Positions 41,470-51,191 of a stretch of 64,000 nucleotides of DNA are shown in pieces. Every line of letters starts with the position of its first letter. Position 1 is the stretch's first letter. The translations under genes and the position numbers were made by a program. Source of the stretch: Spirosoma terrae (GTDB lineage Bacteria; Bacteroidota; Bacteroidia; Cytophagales; Spirosomataceae); assembly GCF_010435915.1 (NCBI RefSeq), contig NZ_JAAFZH010000002.1:186001-250000 (forward strand), given 5' to 3'. The notes beneath the pieces are model-generated. The model made no database searches and was not told the origin of the DNA. It worked only from the letters and a program-made list of their open reading frames with translations.

Positions 41470-43218
41470 TTAATAACCAGGGTTCTGCTTAAGAACACCC
41501 GCCTGATAGTCAATCTGTACTTGAGGGATCGGCATGTATTCATCCTTGTTAGCCGTAAACTTAGCACCAGAGTATCCTAGTGGTAGCTTTTGGGCCTCGT
41601 AGGTTATGAATGCATTGATTACTGTTGAGACATTTCCCCAGCGGACCAGATCGTAGAAACGATGTCCTTCACCTGACAGCTCCAGTTTCCGTTCGAACTG
41701 AACAGCGGCTCTGGCTGCGTCTTTGCTAGCAAAAGCAGTTGTGTAGTTGCTAATCACGTAGTTAGCAGCATTTTTGCCATCCGAGGTTTTTACCCAGGCA
41801 TCCTGATTAGCCGCCCGTGTTCTAACTCTATTGATGTATGTACGCGCTGTTTCCAGACTTCCTACTTCAATTTCGCACTCAGCAGCCATAAGCAATACGT
41901 CGGCAAAGCGGATGATATTGTAGTTAATAGCTGAGTAGCCATCCGTCCAGGAGCTACCATCGGTCAGCGTTTTATCCTGAGCTTTGTAGAAAATGAATTT
42001 CTTCGGCGAATAAGGACCCGCGTAGCTTTGGTCACGAATCCAGTCAAGACCTGGGTGAACCATCCAGTCCAGATATGGAATACCCCGACGGCCAATTGAC
42101 CAGTCCAGGCGTGGGTCAACTGGCCCTGCGTCTGGCGTAAAGGTTGCTTTCGATTCGATACCCTGATCGTTTTTCAATTGGTTAGCTCCTGTATTATAAG
42201 AACCGTCCAGAAGAGGCAGACCGTTTGCATTTACACGGAACGAGTTTGCTAGTTCGAAGCTAGGCGCGAAGAAACCACAGCAGCCAGCCGGGCCGTTAGA
42301 ACCGGTGTTGTACGGGAAGTTCAAATCCAGCTCCTGGGCTGAGTTTGCTACGTCGCCAGTGTTGACAGCGGCCTGAATGGCGAATACCGACTCTTCCATG
42401 TTGTCTCTGGCAGCATTGAATATATCGGTGTAGTTAGCTAACAGGCCGTACTTTTTACCATTTGTTGTTACACCACTGGCAATAACCTGATCAAATAAGG
42501 CTTTCGCTTCAGTATATTTTTTCTGGTAAAGGTATGTTTTAGCCAGATACGTAGCAGCAGCCCATTTGTTAGCCCGCCCTGCAGCGGCCTGAGTTTCTGG
42601 CAGGTTATCTTGAGCAAACTTAAAGTCAGCCTCAATTTTTGGCCAGATATCTACGTCATTCTTTACCAACTCAATGCCTTGACCATAGTCTAATGTTTCG
42701 TCAATATAAGGCACCATGTTAAATGAGCGTTTTAGCTCAAAATAGTAGTGGGCACGTAGGAATCGAGCCTCTGCCGAAATCCGTTTTTTATCGGCGTCCG
42801 ATACGTCGGCAGCAGCAGTCGGAAGTATACGTAGTACAGCATTAGCCCGGCTAATACCTTCATACATACCCCGCCACTTATCGTTCACGTCGCCATTGGT
42901 AGGTAGCAACTCAAAACGCTGAAAGGTAGAGAAGTTCGTGTTACCACCGCCATCTCCAGGGTTAGAACCTTTATTGGCATCTCCTCCCGAAACGCTACCC
43001 CGCACCCAGTTGAAGGAGCTGGTTGCGCGGGAAAAACCACGGCCATTTAATTGGGCGTACGAAGAGAGAAGTACACCCTCCAGACCAGCTTTGGATGTGA
43101 GCTGGCTACCAGCTAACTGGCCAGTAGCAGGAACATCCAGAAACTTGTCATTACAGGCGAACGTAACAAACGCAAGCATTGCGGTTATCGATACGCCTTT
43201 TATAATAGTTTTTTTCAT
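41470..43218 (-). CDS. SusD/RagB-family outer membrane nutrient-binding lipoprotein
   Basis: A 582-residue lipoprotein: signal peptide, lipobox FVTFAC (Cys22), then NDKFLDVPATG, the standard opening of SusD mature proteins. TPR-like helices follow (SADARFLRAHYYFELKR form near 150: AEARFLRAHYYFELKRSF), with YLAKTYLYQKKYTEAKALFD near 230 and the closing block RKLELSGEGHRFYDLVRWG, IPQVQIDYQAGVLKQNPGY. It is the lid of the SusCD transporter at the cell surface and binds glycans or peptides. It follows susC by 88 bases containing a hairpin. The substrate is not visible; no regulator or glycoside hydrolase is adjacent. Confidence 0.95.
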   Translation of the reverse strand: MKKTIIKGVSITAMLAFVTFACNDKFLDVPATGQLAGSQLTSKAGLEGVLLSSYAQLNGRGFSRATSSFNWVRGSVSGGDANKGSNPGDGGGNTNFSTFQRFELLPTNGDVNDKWRGMYEGISRANAVLRILPTAAADVSDADKKRISAEARFLRAHYYFELKRSFNMVPYIDETLDYGQGIELVKNDVDIWPKIEADFKFAQDNLPETQAAAGRANKWAAATYLAKTYLYQKKYTEAKALFDQVIASGVTTNGKKYGLLANYTDIFNAARDNMEESVFAIQAAVNTGDVANSAQELDLNFPYNTGSNGPAGCCGFFAPSFELANSFRVNANGLPLLDGSYNTGANQLKNDQGIESKATFTPDAGPVDPRLDWSIGRRGIPYLDWMVHPGLDWIRDQSYAGPYSPKKFIFYKAQDKTLTDGSSWTDGYSAINYNIIRFADVLLMAAECEIEVGSLETARTYINRVRTRAANQDAWVKTSDGKNAANYVISNYTTAFASKDAARAAVQFERKLELSGEGHRFYDLVRWGNVSTVINAFITYEAQKLPLGYSGAKFTANKDEYMPIPQVQIDYQAGVLKQNPGY

Positions 43219-43260
43219 GATGAAATTTACCTGAGATTAGATAATTAATGTTGGAAAACA

Positions 43261-43286
43261 GCGGGTTTACCTACGGGTAAACCCGC
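43261..43286 (-). other. Intercistronic hairpin between susC and susD
   Basis: An 11-base perfect stem, GCGGGTTTACC with GGTAAACCCGC, and a four-base loop, without a T-tract on either side. Such hairpins between susC and susD probably stabilise one part of the message or cause partial read-through, so the two proteins can be made in different amounts. Confidence 0.7.
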
Positions 43287-43306
43287 CACAGATTATCTAT
43301 TTTAGT

Positions 43307-46300
43307 TTAGAAACCAAAGCTCAAACCAATGTTATAACCGCGTGTAACGGGGTAGTTACCAATGTCGATACCAAAGTTCTGGTCAGCTGATCCACCAACG
43401 GCTGGATCTAAACCAGAGTACTTCGTGATCGTAAACAGGTTGGTTGCCGATGCTGAAATCCGTAGACGGTTCAGCTTGATCCGATCCAACATAACCGCTG
43501 GGAAGGTGTAGCCAAGAGTCAGGTATTGTAACCGGCCATACGAACCATTCTCAACGTAGTATGAGTTTGCCTGCGTATTGGTACTGAAGTTCGACGTATT
43601 TTCGAAGATAGGTACGTCCGTAGTCGTATTGGTTGGAAGCCACGAATTTTTAACACGGGCACTGATGGCTGCTCCTGGGAAAGAAGGATAGAAGTCAGTG
43701 TACCATTTCGAGTTATTGAAGATTTTATTACCCAGTGAAGCATACAGGTTGGTATTTAAATCAAACCCTTTGTATTTGAGGGTTAGGGTTAAGCTACCTG
43801 TAAACTTCGGAATTGGGCTGCCCAGATACGTACGGTCAAGATCATCAATTTTGCCATCGCCGTTGATATCGGCAAAGCGGAAGCGACCTGGAGCAGCTCC
43901 TGTTTGGAACGTTCCTGTAGTCCCATCGGCATTTTTGGGTGCTATAGCATTGGCGGCATCAACCTCTCCTTTGCTCTGCCATAATCCAATGACCTTGTAG
44001 CCATAGAATGAAGACAGATCATGACCTGGCTCGTTACGTACTACTGGCGTACTTAAGCGCTGGCCATTAGCGGTGAAGTAAGGTACAGATGGAGCAATCG
44101 CTGTGATTTTATTGTCAAGGACACTACCGATAGCCGTTACCTCGTAGCTTAAATCGCTTGTAATATTGCCACGATTGGTGATCAACAGGTCGATACCTTT
44201 GTTACGCATACTGGCAACGTTTACGTAAGGTGCATTTGCCCGAACACCGACAACCCCTGGTAGGGCTAATGGATAAAGCAGATCCTTGGTATCTTTTTGC
44301 CAGAAATCGAGGACTACTTCTAATTTGTTATTGAAGAAGGCTCCATCGATACCGATGTTAGAGGTTATACTGGTTTCCCATTTTGCATCTGGGTTACCAA
44401 TCTGGCTACGGTAATAGCCTGCTTGAACTGACGTATTGGCCCCCGTGATGTCGTAACTGTTACCTGCATTCGAACCGAACAGATTGTACTGGTTTGTTGA
44501 GCTCAGATAGTTTGAGTTACCCATCAATCCGTAACCACCGCGAAGTTTCAGATCCGTTACCCAGGGAAGGTTCTTCATGAACTCCTCAGATGATACACGC
44601 CAGGCCGCCGAAACAGCGGGGAACACACCGTAGCGATTGTTGGCACCAAATTGTGACGAACCATCACGACGGATAACGCCGGTTAAAATATACTTGTCGT
44701 TGTAGGTGTAACGTGCCTGCCCAAAAATCGAGTAGAAGTTATTCCCTAAGCCATAGTAGCTGTTTACCTGACGAGTAGCGCCTGGTGTTGTTGTGCCAAT
44801 GGTTACGTAGTTAGGATCGGTGGTGAAAGGGTTCAAACCAGATCCATTGATTCCGCGGCCATTTCCGGTGTTCAGCGCTTCAATACCTGCTAATACACTT
44901 ACGTCATGAATACCAAACTTCTGCTTGAACTGCGCTGTATTGGTAAACGTCCAGGCTAAGCCAACGTTTGCCGATTCATTATATACGTAGTTCGTATTGT
45001 TTTCCGAGTTTTCGTATTGCGACCGGTTATACGAGTTATTATAGTTGCTGAAGTACGTTCCGCCTAAGCTACTGCGTAGTGTTAACGAAGGAATAACATC
45101 GTATTCCAGATAAGCGTTACCAAAAGCGATCAGATTGTAGTTCAGGTTGTCTTTTGCTCCAATACGGTTCGCAACAGGGTTACGAGCATTATTGAAACCA
45201 GAAGCAGCCGTACCAGCATATCCTCCGAACACGTTGTAGACCGGAATAATCGGTGCCAGACGGAAAGCCAACAAGATGTCGTTCTCGTCGGCGGCAACGC
45301 TGGAGTTGTTGTTGGTTCCGTTACCCAGCGTGCTACCAGTGCTTCCCTGCAAACCAGTGGCCGATACATACGCTAACTGGATGTTCTCGCCAAAACGCAA
45401 TTTCTTCGTGATATCGAACTCCGTATTGACCCGGAATGTGTAACGAGAGAAGTTATTGTATTGAATGATACCGGCTTGTTGCTGCATACCTAAGCTTAGG
45501 TAATAGCGGCTCGATTCTGTACCGCCAGAGAAACCTAATGTATGACGCATCAGGGGAGCAAACCGTGTAATTTCTTTATACCAATCGGTGCCTTGCTTAT
45601 TGGCAGCAATAACGTTATAAATAGCGCCATTGGCAGGGTTAATATTATATTTTAACCGTTCTGCCTCCAGATTTACGGCTGAAGCCGATAAACCAGTTTG
45701 GCTACCTACTAACAAATAATCTGGCAAAACAGGAGTTTGTCCAGAACCATATTGGTTGTTGGCGATTCCAGTAAAGCTATCAGGACCAATAGTACCACCT
45801 GCCTGATAAATATCATTTTTACGGGCCTGCCATGTCCAGTCAGCCTGCTCTTGTGGGTTCAGGATTTTCTGGCCTTTACCTGGATCCGTGGTACCATATA
45901 GACCATCATAGGAAATGCTGAGCTTTTGAGCACGGCGCTGGCCTTTTTTGGTTGTCAGGACAATAACGCCAGATGCAGCACGAGCACCATACACAGAAGC
46001 AGAAGCGGCATCTTTCAGAACGGTTGTACTTTCAATATCATCGGGAGCCAGATATTGGATCGTTTGCGTAGGCACCCCATCCACAACGTACAAAGGTTGG
46101 TTACCACCAAAAGAACCGAATCCCCGAACACGTACCTGACTGGTCGTACCGGGTTGCCCGTTGGTAATAACCGTAACACCAGCTACGCGGCCCTGAAGCT
46201 GTTGTTCTACGTTGGTAGAAGGAACGACCTTAAGTTGCGCTGGTTTTACCGTAGATACGGCGCCTGTTACGTCTCTGCGATTTTCGGTCGAATAACCAGT

Positions 46301-46636
46301 AACGACCACCTCGCTCAGAGCCGTAGCTTCATCCTCGAGGGTTACGCTGACATCAGTTTGGTTGCCCAGGGCAACTTCCTTTGTCTTGTAACCGATTGCA
46401 GAAATGACCAAGGTAGGATCGGCTCCCCGAACGTTGAGGGAAAACGCCCCGTTGGCATCTGTGGCTGTACCCGTCGTTGTTCCTTTTAAAACAACGTTGG
46501 CCCCAGGCACTGCCCCATCAGCACCAGAAATCTTACCCGTCACCCGACGGTCTTGAGCAGAAGCATGAAAGCTCCATAGCAGCATAACTGCGCCTAAAAA
46601 AGAGGCTTGCAGAAGTCTGTAAAGTGTTGACTTCAT
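43307..46636 (-). CDS. SusC/RagA-family TonB-dependent outer membrane transporter
   Basis: A 1109-residue receptor. Order: signal peptide (to about 27), a carboxypeptidase-regulatory-like domain (RRVTGKISGADGAVPGANV to about 110), a TonB-box-like ALSEVVVTGYS near 112, a plug with GRVAGVTVIT and the SusC signature QPLYVVDGVPTQ near 190, then a 22-strand barrel with GKGQKILNPQEQADW early and GYNIGLSFGF at the end (C-terminal Phe). It imports oligomers with energy from TonB, with SusD as lid. First gene of the pair. A possible promoter lies at 46694-46725. Confidence 0.96.
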   Translation of the reverse strand: MKSTLYRLLQASFLGAVMLLWSFHASAQDRRVTGKISGADGAVPGANVVLKGTTTGTATDANGAFSLNVRGADPTLVISAIGYKTKEVALGNQTDVSVTLEDEATALSEVVVTGYSTENRRDVTGAVSTVKPAQLKVVPSTNVEQQLQGRVAGVTVITNGQPGTTSQVRVRGFGSFGGNQPLYVVDGVPTQTIQYLAPDDIESTTVLKDAASASVYGARAASGVIVLTTKKGQRRAQKLSISYDGLYGTTDPGKGQKILNPQEQADWTWQARKNDIYQAGGTIGPDSFTGIANNQYGSGQTPVLPDYLLVGSQTGLSASAVNLEAERLKYNINPANGAIYNVIAANKQGTDWYKEITRFAPLMRHTLGFSGGTESSRYYLSLGMQQQAGIIQYNNFSRYTFRVNTEFDITKKLRFGENIQLAYVSATGLQGSTGSTLGNGTNNNSSVAADENDILLAFRLAPIIPVYNVFGGYAGTAASGFNNARNPVANRIGAKDNLNYNLIAFGNAYLEYDVIPSLTLRSSLGGTYFSNYNNSYNRSQYENSENNTNYVYNESANVGLAWTFTNTAQFKQKFGIHDVSVLAGIEALNTGNGRGINGSGLNPFTTDPNYVTIGTTTPGATRQVNSYYGLGNNFYSIFGQARYTYNDKYILTGVIRRDGSSQFGANNRYGVFPAVSAAWRVSSEEFMKNLPWVTDLKLRGGYGLMGNSNYLSSTNQYNLFGSNAGNSYDITGANTSVQAGYYRSQIGNPDAKWETSITSNIGIDGAFFNNKLEVVLDFWQKDTKDLLYPLALPGVVGVRANAPYVNVASMRNKGIDLLITNRGNITSDLSYEVTAIGSVLDNKITAIAPSVPYFTANGQRLSTPVVRNEPGHDLSSFYGYKVIGLWQSKGEVDAANAIAPKNADGTTGTFQTGAAPGRFRFADINGDGKIDDLDRTYLGSPIPKFTGSLTLTLKYKGFDLNTNLYASLGNKIFNNSKWYTDFYPSFPGAAISARVKNSWLPTNTTTDVPIFENTSNFSTNTQANSYYVENGSYGRLQYLTLGYTFPAVMLDRIKLNRLRISASATNLFTITKYSGLDPAVGGSADQNFGIDIGNYPVTRGYNIGLSFGF

Positions 46637-46693
46637 AGGTTAGTTAAACTTAGTTTTAAGGGTTGCACTAAATTTATAGTAAAATTAATCGTA

Positions 46694-46725
46694 CAAATAT
46701 TATAGCTGTTTTATCATATTCCAAA
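46694..46725 (-). promoter_or_regulatory. Possible susC promoter
   Basis: On the minus strand TTTG (46722-46725), a 19-base spacer and TAATATTTG (46694-46702), one base longer than the TAnnTTTG consensus. The start site would be near 46687, about 50 bases before the susC ATG. Confidence 0.4.
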
Positions 46726-46932
46726 GTAGAATAAGAATAAAATTTGGCTATTCTGTCTTAGTGAAGTACAAATTCTAGGTAATATCACTTAAGTTCGGGA
46801 GTAATTAGCCTGAAAAACAGCAGTTTAGCTGATTGGGTATATAGATAATAGACTATATATTTTTTTATTAAAATCTTATGAAAAGATCAACTATACTTTG
46901 TTTGAAGCCAATAGAGGGACTTTTTTAAAGTA

Positions 46933-46940
46933 TATCTTTG
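46933..46940 (+). promoter_or_regulatory. -7 element right before the NFACT gene
   Basis: A perfect TATCTTTG whose last base is only 7 bases before ATG 46948, so the transcript would have almost no leader. No TTG is seen at -33. Confidence 0.4.
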
Positions 46941-46947
46941 CTTAATT

Positions 46948-48582
46948 ATGCATACTAATTTTTATTTCCTTCGTCAACTGGCATCCGCTCTTGAAACAAG
47001 CCTGACTGGCTTACGATTTATGGAATGTTTTAGCCAGGATCGAGACGAAGTTGTTCTTGTCTTTGCACAGGCTAAAGGAAGGCTGAATTACTACAAACCA
47101 TTTTATATCAAAGCAACCTTACGGCCCGATTTCTCTGGTTTGTCGTTTCCTGAAACGGTTCGTCGGGCCCGTACAAATAGTGTCGATTTGTTCGAAGCAA
47201 TCAGTAAATTCTCCGAAGATGATTCGCCAAATCCAGCGTTTGAAAAAGAAGGAAGGGTAGTTATTGGTGTACGATCGTTCCTCAATGAACGATGTCTGGC
47301 AATTTTACTGGAGGATAATTACGCAATGGTGTTTAAATTTTTTGGTAATCGCCCAAACCTAGTGGCATTTTACCATAACACGGTAGTCGAATTATTCAAT
47401 CAGCGACTTGTAGCCGACTACCAGCTTATATTCGATACCTTTGATAGACCTATTGATCAGTCCTGGGATGCTTTTGAAAAAGCTGATTTTGACCATCGGA
47501 AGCTATTTCCAACATTTGGCAAAATTGTTAATGATTGGCTCAGCACTGAATTCCAGAAGCAAAAGCTTCAGCCTGAGCAACAATGGATACTTATTCAGGA
47601 CGTAGTGAAACAGCTGGAAAGCCCAATTTACTACGTAACAAAACTTCAGTATAGGCCAACCTTAAGCTTGCTGCCCGTTGGCGATATTCTGCAGGAGTTT
47701 TCTGATCCTATTGCGGCAACCAATCGTTTTTATGGCCTTTACAACGGTGTCGATACGTTCGATCGGGAAAAAGGAGAAATTCTTCGGGTGCTCGACAAGC
47801 GAAAAAAAAGGGCCGAATCGCTCATCGACGTAAATATGCAGCGTCTGATTGCCCGTGAGGAAGGGGCCAGCCACGAAGAAATGGGACATATATTGATGGC
47901 GAATCTGCACGACATCCAGGCTGTTCCTGGAGCAAAGTCGCCGGAGTCTGTTACGTTGACGGATTTTTATCGCGATGAACCAATTACGATTAAGCTCAAA
48001 CCCGATTTGAGTCCCCAGAAAAATGCTGAAAACTTTTACCGAAAGTCTAAAAATGAGAAAATAGAAGAAGAGTTTCTGGCGGCTCAGGTTGCATCGCGCG
48101 AGAAAGAGATTGAGCAAATCGACCAACAGAAAACAGATCTGGCAGCGATCAATACATTGAAAGAATTACGGCGTTATAGCAAGTTGCATAACCTGCAGAA
48201 TGAAGACGGTAGAAATAAGGGAGAGATTTCGCAATTATTTAAAGAAGCAATTGTGGATAATTTTCGGATACTGATCGGACGTAACGCCAGGAATAATGAT
48301 TTGCTGACGCAGAAGTACGCGTTTAAAGAGGATTTATGGCTGCACGCCCGCGACGTGTCAGGGTCTCACGTTGTTATCAAATATCAGGCTGGTAAACCCT
48401 TTCCGAAGAACGTAATAGAACGAGCTGCCGAACTGGCTGCCTGGTATTCCAAACGGCGCACTGATAGCCTTTGCCCTGTTATTGTGACACCAAAGAAATA
48501 CGTTCGTAAGCCGAAAGGACTTGCCGAGGGGCAGGTAATTGTTGAGAAAGAAGATATTGTGATGGTAGTGCCGAAAGAGTAA
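46948..48582 (+). CDS. NFACT-family protein (RqcH/Fbp-like ribosome quality control factor)
   Basis: A 544-residue protein. The N-terminal NFACT-N part (about 1-210) opens HTNFYFLRQLASALETSLTG; a helical coiled-coil middle follows (about 285-430); the C-terminal NFACT-R (DUF814) domain begins near 440 with FRILIGRNARNNDLLTQKYAF, then DLWLHARDVSGSHVVI and CPVIVTPKKYVRKPKG. In Bacillus, RqcH recruits Ala-tRNA to stalled 50S subunits to add C-terminal Ala tails for degradation. Whether the residues for tailing are kept in this divergent Bacteroidota form I cannot tell. Older annotation would be fibronectin-binding protein. Convergent with the next gene, six bases apart. Confidence 0.9.
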   Translation: MHTNFYFLRQLASALETSLTGLRFMECFSQDRDEVVLVFAQAKGRLNYYKPFYIKATLRPDFSGLSFPETVRRARTNSVDLFEAISKFSEDDSPNPAFEKEGRVVIGVRSFLNERCLAILLEDNYAMVFKFFGNRPNLVAFYHNTVVELFNQRLVADYQLIFDTFDRPIDQSWDAFEKADFDHRKLFPTFGKIVNDWLSTEFQKQKLQPEQQWILIQDVVKQLESPIYYVTKLQYRPTLSLLPVGDILQEFSDPIAATNRFYGLYNGVDTFDREKGEILRVLDKRKKRAESLIDVNMQRLIAREEGASHEEMGHILMANLHDIQAVPGAKSPESVTLTDFYRDEPITIKLKPDLSPQKNAENFYRKSKNEKIEEEFLAAQVASREKEIEQIDQQKTDLAAINTLKELRRYSKLHNLQNEDGRNKGEISQLFKEAIVDNFRILIGRNARNNDLLTQKYAFKEDLWLHARDVSGSHVVIKYQAGKPFPKNVIERAAELAAWYSKRRTDSLCPVIVTPKKYVRKPKGLAEGQVIVEKEDIVMVVPKE

Positions 48583-48588
48583 AAACAA

Positions 48589-50190
48589 CTAAACGCTGGG
48601 GAGATATACCTGAAAGGTAGAGCCTTGTCCTTCCTGGCTCTTAGCGGTAATATAACCTCCGTGAATATCTACCACCTTTTTACAGATTGCCAGGCCCATC
48701 CCAGTTCCTTTATAGACTAAACGGCCATGTAGTCGCTGGAATATGGTAAAAATCCGGTCCAGATAGCGCTCATCAAAACCGATACCATTGTCGCCAATCG
48801 TTAGAACCGCAAATTGACGATCCGTTGTTGTGGTCGACGAAGCAATTATTTCGGGAGGCAGTTCGGCATTAGTAACGATACGCCCGCTTATTACGACCTG
48901 AGGAAGGCTGGATGTATGATCTGAGTTTGGTTTTTGAAACTTAAGCGCATTACTTAACAAATTCTGAACCAACTGACGTAGCAGCGATGCGTCGCCCTGA
49001 ACGGTAGGGAGTTGATCGGTAATAATATGGGCATTCTGCTCCTGAATGGTCAGTTCCAGATCATCGATTACTGCTGAGACCAACTGATTCATGTCGACTG
49101 GTTTAAATTTTTTCGAGTTGCCTGATAGCCGCGAAAAGGCCAGCAAATCCTGAACCAGTGAGCGCATTCGATCCGCTGCGGTTTGCATACGCCGAATGAG
49201 ATCACTGGCCGATTCGTTCAGTTCATGAGCATGCTGACTATGTAGCATATCGCCAAACGATACAATTTTACGTAGCGGTTCCTGCAAATCATGCGATGCT
49301 ACGTAGGCATACTGTTCAAGGCTTTTATTGGAACGATGTAGCTCCTGAACCGTACTTTTAAGCTGCTGATGCATCTGTTTGGATGCCGTAATGTTTTGTA
49401 TAGTAGCAACAAAGCCGTCATTCAGTGGTGTTAGTGTAATAGAAAGCCATTGTTCCAATACGGCAACGTATTCTTCCAGGTGAATGCTTTCCTCTGCACT
49501 CAGGCGTTGCTTGAGCTGTTCAATACGTTCGGGTTTGATTGGATAGATATCCGTTAGCATCAAACCCATGAAGTGCATGTTTCCCTGGTCTATCAGCTTC
49601 TCGAATTGGCGATTCGTGAGCGAAATCTGAAAATTGATAATTTCCTGCTGTGTATTGCGAACGGCTTCAAAAACGACTATAGCGTTAGGCGATGAATTCA
49701 GAACACCATTGAGCAGTGTTGTTTGTCGGGCAAGCCGTCGGGCTGTCTGATGCAGATCACTGGAGTCAGTGTAAGAAAGCATCAGACCATCATGACCGAA
49801 AGGGGCAGCAGATTGAATAACCCAAATCTCCCGATCATCAATGCGATAGTTTTGCTCTACCCGGCAGGCTTCTCCTGTTTCAACAACGTTAATATAGGCT
49901 TCCCAGAGTTTAGTTTCCTTAATCGCTGGGAAAAAGTCGGTTAGTAAATGGCCAGTAAGATCTGTTATGCCATTTTTGCTACCCAGGGTGTCTTTTATAG
50001 CCGTATTATTCGCAAAAAGATACCGGAAGTTTATGATCTGTCCCTGAGGGTTATCGTCATGTCGAACTGCTATTAGGCCAACTAAACCGTTAATGGAGTG
50101 CGTTAATGCTTGTTGCCACAGGAAAGATCGCTCTTCTACCGATAATTCGAAGCCACCGAAAGCTGATTGGGTTAGAGGTAGGTGATTCAT
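48589..50190 (-). CDS. PAS-domain sensor histidine kinase (soluble)
   Basis: A 533-residue kinase without membrane helices. Two PAS-like domains occupy about 22-145 and 155-270, each beginning with a YLFAN or PNAIVVFEA type strand. A coiled coil (QQLKSTVQELHRSNKSLEQ) leads to the H-box YVASHDLQEPLRKIVSF (His near 302), then NALKFQKPNS, TIGDNGIGFD and GTGMGLAICKKV of the ATPase domain. This bacteriophytochrome-like H-box is common in Cytophagales cytosolic kinases. No response regulator is adjacent, so its partner is elsewhere. Stops six bases from the convergent NFACT gene. Confidence 0.92.
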   Translation of the reverse strand: MNHLPLTQSAFGGFELSVEERSFLWQQALTHSINGLVGLIAVRHDDNPQGQIINFRYLFANNTAIKDTLGSKNGITDLTGHLLTDFFPAIKETKLWEAYINVVETGEACRVEQNYRIDDREIWVIQSAAPFGHDGLMLSYTDSSDLHQTARRLARQTTLLNGVLNSSPNAIVVFEAVRNTQQEIINFQISLTNRQFEKLIDQGNMHFMGLMLTDIYPIKPERIEQLKQRLSAEESIHLEEYVAVLEQWLSITLTPLNDGFVATIQNITASKQMHQQLKSTVQELHRSNKSLEQYAYVASHDLQEPLRKIVSFGDMLHSQHAHELNESASDLIRRMQTAADRMRSLVQDLLAFSRLSGNSKKFKPVDMNQLVSAVIDDLELTIQEQNAHIITDQLPTVQGDASLLRQLVQNLLSNALKFQKPNSDHTSSLPQVVISGRIVTNAELPPEIIASSTTTTDRQFAVLTIGDNGIGFDERYLDRIFTIFQRLHGRLVYKGTGMGLAICKKVVDIHGGYITAKSQEGQGSTFQVYLPSV

Positions 50191-50446
50191 GAAAGTTACG
50201 GGAGGTCTTCAGGCAGATACGTAATTACACAACTTTAAGTTTTATCCATTTCGTATAAATAATTCAGTTAAAGTGATGTGATTGACGTAGCAAAGACCAG
50301 TCAATAGTGTGGAATAATGCTTTTCTTGTAAAAAGTTAACTACTAGACTATGAGAGGATTGTTGTAAAGCGTTAAACTGGATGACCGTTAAATAATTGAT
50401 GAATAGTCTATAATTTCAACAACGTGCTCTTAGCACAGTACCAATG

Positions 50447-51085
50447 TCAGTCTTTTTGGAATAACGGACTGCTTTCAGCTTGGTTCTTCAGTTCGTCGAG
50501 CTTTTTTTGTTCGGCTTCGGGTAACTGAAGCTGCCAACCCATTGAATTCGCTAGCTGATACATCATGTATTGTATCTGATTATTGGCAATTTTAGGTAGA
50601 TCACTTTGAAGAGCCCGTTCATTCATAGCTTTTTTGGCTTCTTCCAGAATCTGTGTGTAATCGTCACCACTGAAATGATTCAGAATCCCAGCCTGTATAT
50701 CATAAAATTTATAATCGGTATCTATCGATAAAACTTCCGGCTGAGGGAACGATTCGATAACTAATTTTTTATCTCCGCTGTCGGGGTTTCGGAAACGTAC
50801 TTTGGCAAAATCGAAACCGACCAGAACCTTCGATTTGGCAATGATCATGGCTTTTTTGGGATCATTAAGCAGATAAAGAATTTTCTTCTGGTCCTGATAA
50901 TTATAAATCTCGGAGAAATATCCCTCTGCCATGACCACTTTAAAGACCTTCTCAATACGTTCTAATAAGAGCGTTGATTCATATCGGACATCAGCCTTGC
51001 CTGAACGGCTACGTAGTATGTTGGCAAATGCAATGCCTCCACCGGCACCGACAAGGATCAATAAAATTATCGTTAGAAAATCCAT
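50447..51085 (-). CDS. DUF4230 domain-containing membrane protein
   Basis: A 212-residue protein with one N-terminal membrane helix (about 4-23, LTIILLILVGAGGGIAFANI) and a DUF4230 domain: ERIEKVFKVVMAEGYFSEIYNYQDQ near 42, KSKVLVGFDFAK near 85, LSIDTDYKFYDIQAGILNHFS near 118 and a helical end with ALQSDLPKIANNQIQYMMYQLA. The function of the family is unknown; it resembles band-7-type or secreted adhesion-like folds only loosely. Transcribed towards the histidine kinase, 256 bases away; upstream is the rny terminator, so it is its own unit. Confidence 0.82.
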   Translation of the reverse strand: MDFLTIILLILVGAGGGIAFANILRSRSGKADVRYESTLLLERIEKVFKVVMAEGYFSEIYNYQDQKKILYLLNDPKKAMIIAKSKVLVGFDFAKVRFRNPDSGDKKLVIESFPQPEVLSIDTDYKFYDIQAGILNHFSGDDYTQILEEAKKAMNERALQSDLPKIANNQIQYMMYQLANSMGWQLQLPEAEQKKLDELKNQAESSPLFQKD

Positions 51086-51140
51086 CTGCGTTAAGACAAC
51101 TGATCAGCAGTAAAGTAACAGATTTTAGACGGGTTTATTA

Positions 51141-51170
51141 AAAACAAAAAGGGGCCGGTTATGGCCCCTT
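51141..51170 (-). terminator. Intrinsic terminator of rny
   Basis: An 8-base stem, AAGGGGCC with GGCCCCTT, loop GGTTAT, followed on the minus strand by a T-rich run broken by one G. It lies 22 bases after the rny stop. Confidence 0.88.
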
Positions 51171-51191
51171 CATACCTCGTGAAACTGGCTT

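Larger units (their letters stand above)
46637..46947. other. AT-rich divergent control region of susC and the NFACT gene
   Basis: About 310 bases without ORFs of note. It contains the possible susC promoter (46694-46725, minus) and a -7 element for the NFACT gene (46933-46940, plus). I see no strong hairpin or repeat here. Confidence 0.6.

Noticed and set aside
46108..46489. 187-codon plus-strand frame opposite the start of susC (from 45926)
   Set aside because: susC reads through with full domain structure; the opposite frame has no family resemblance.
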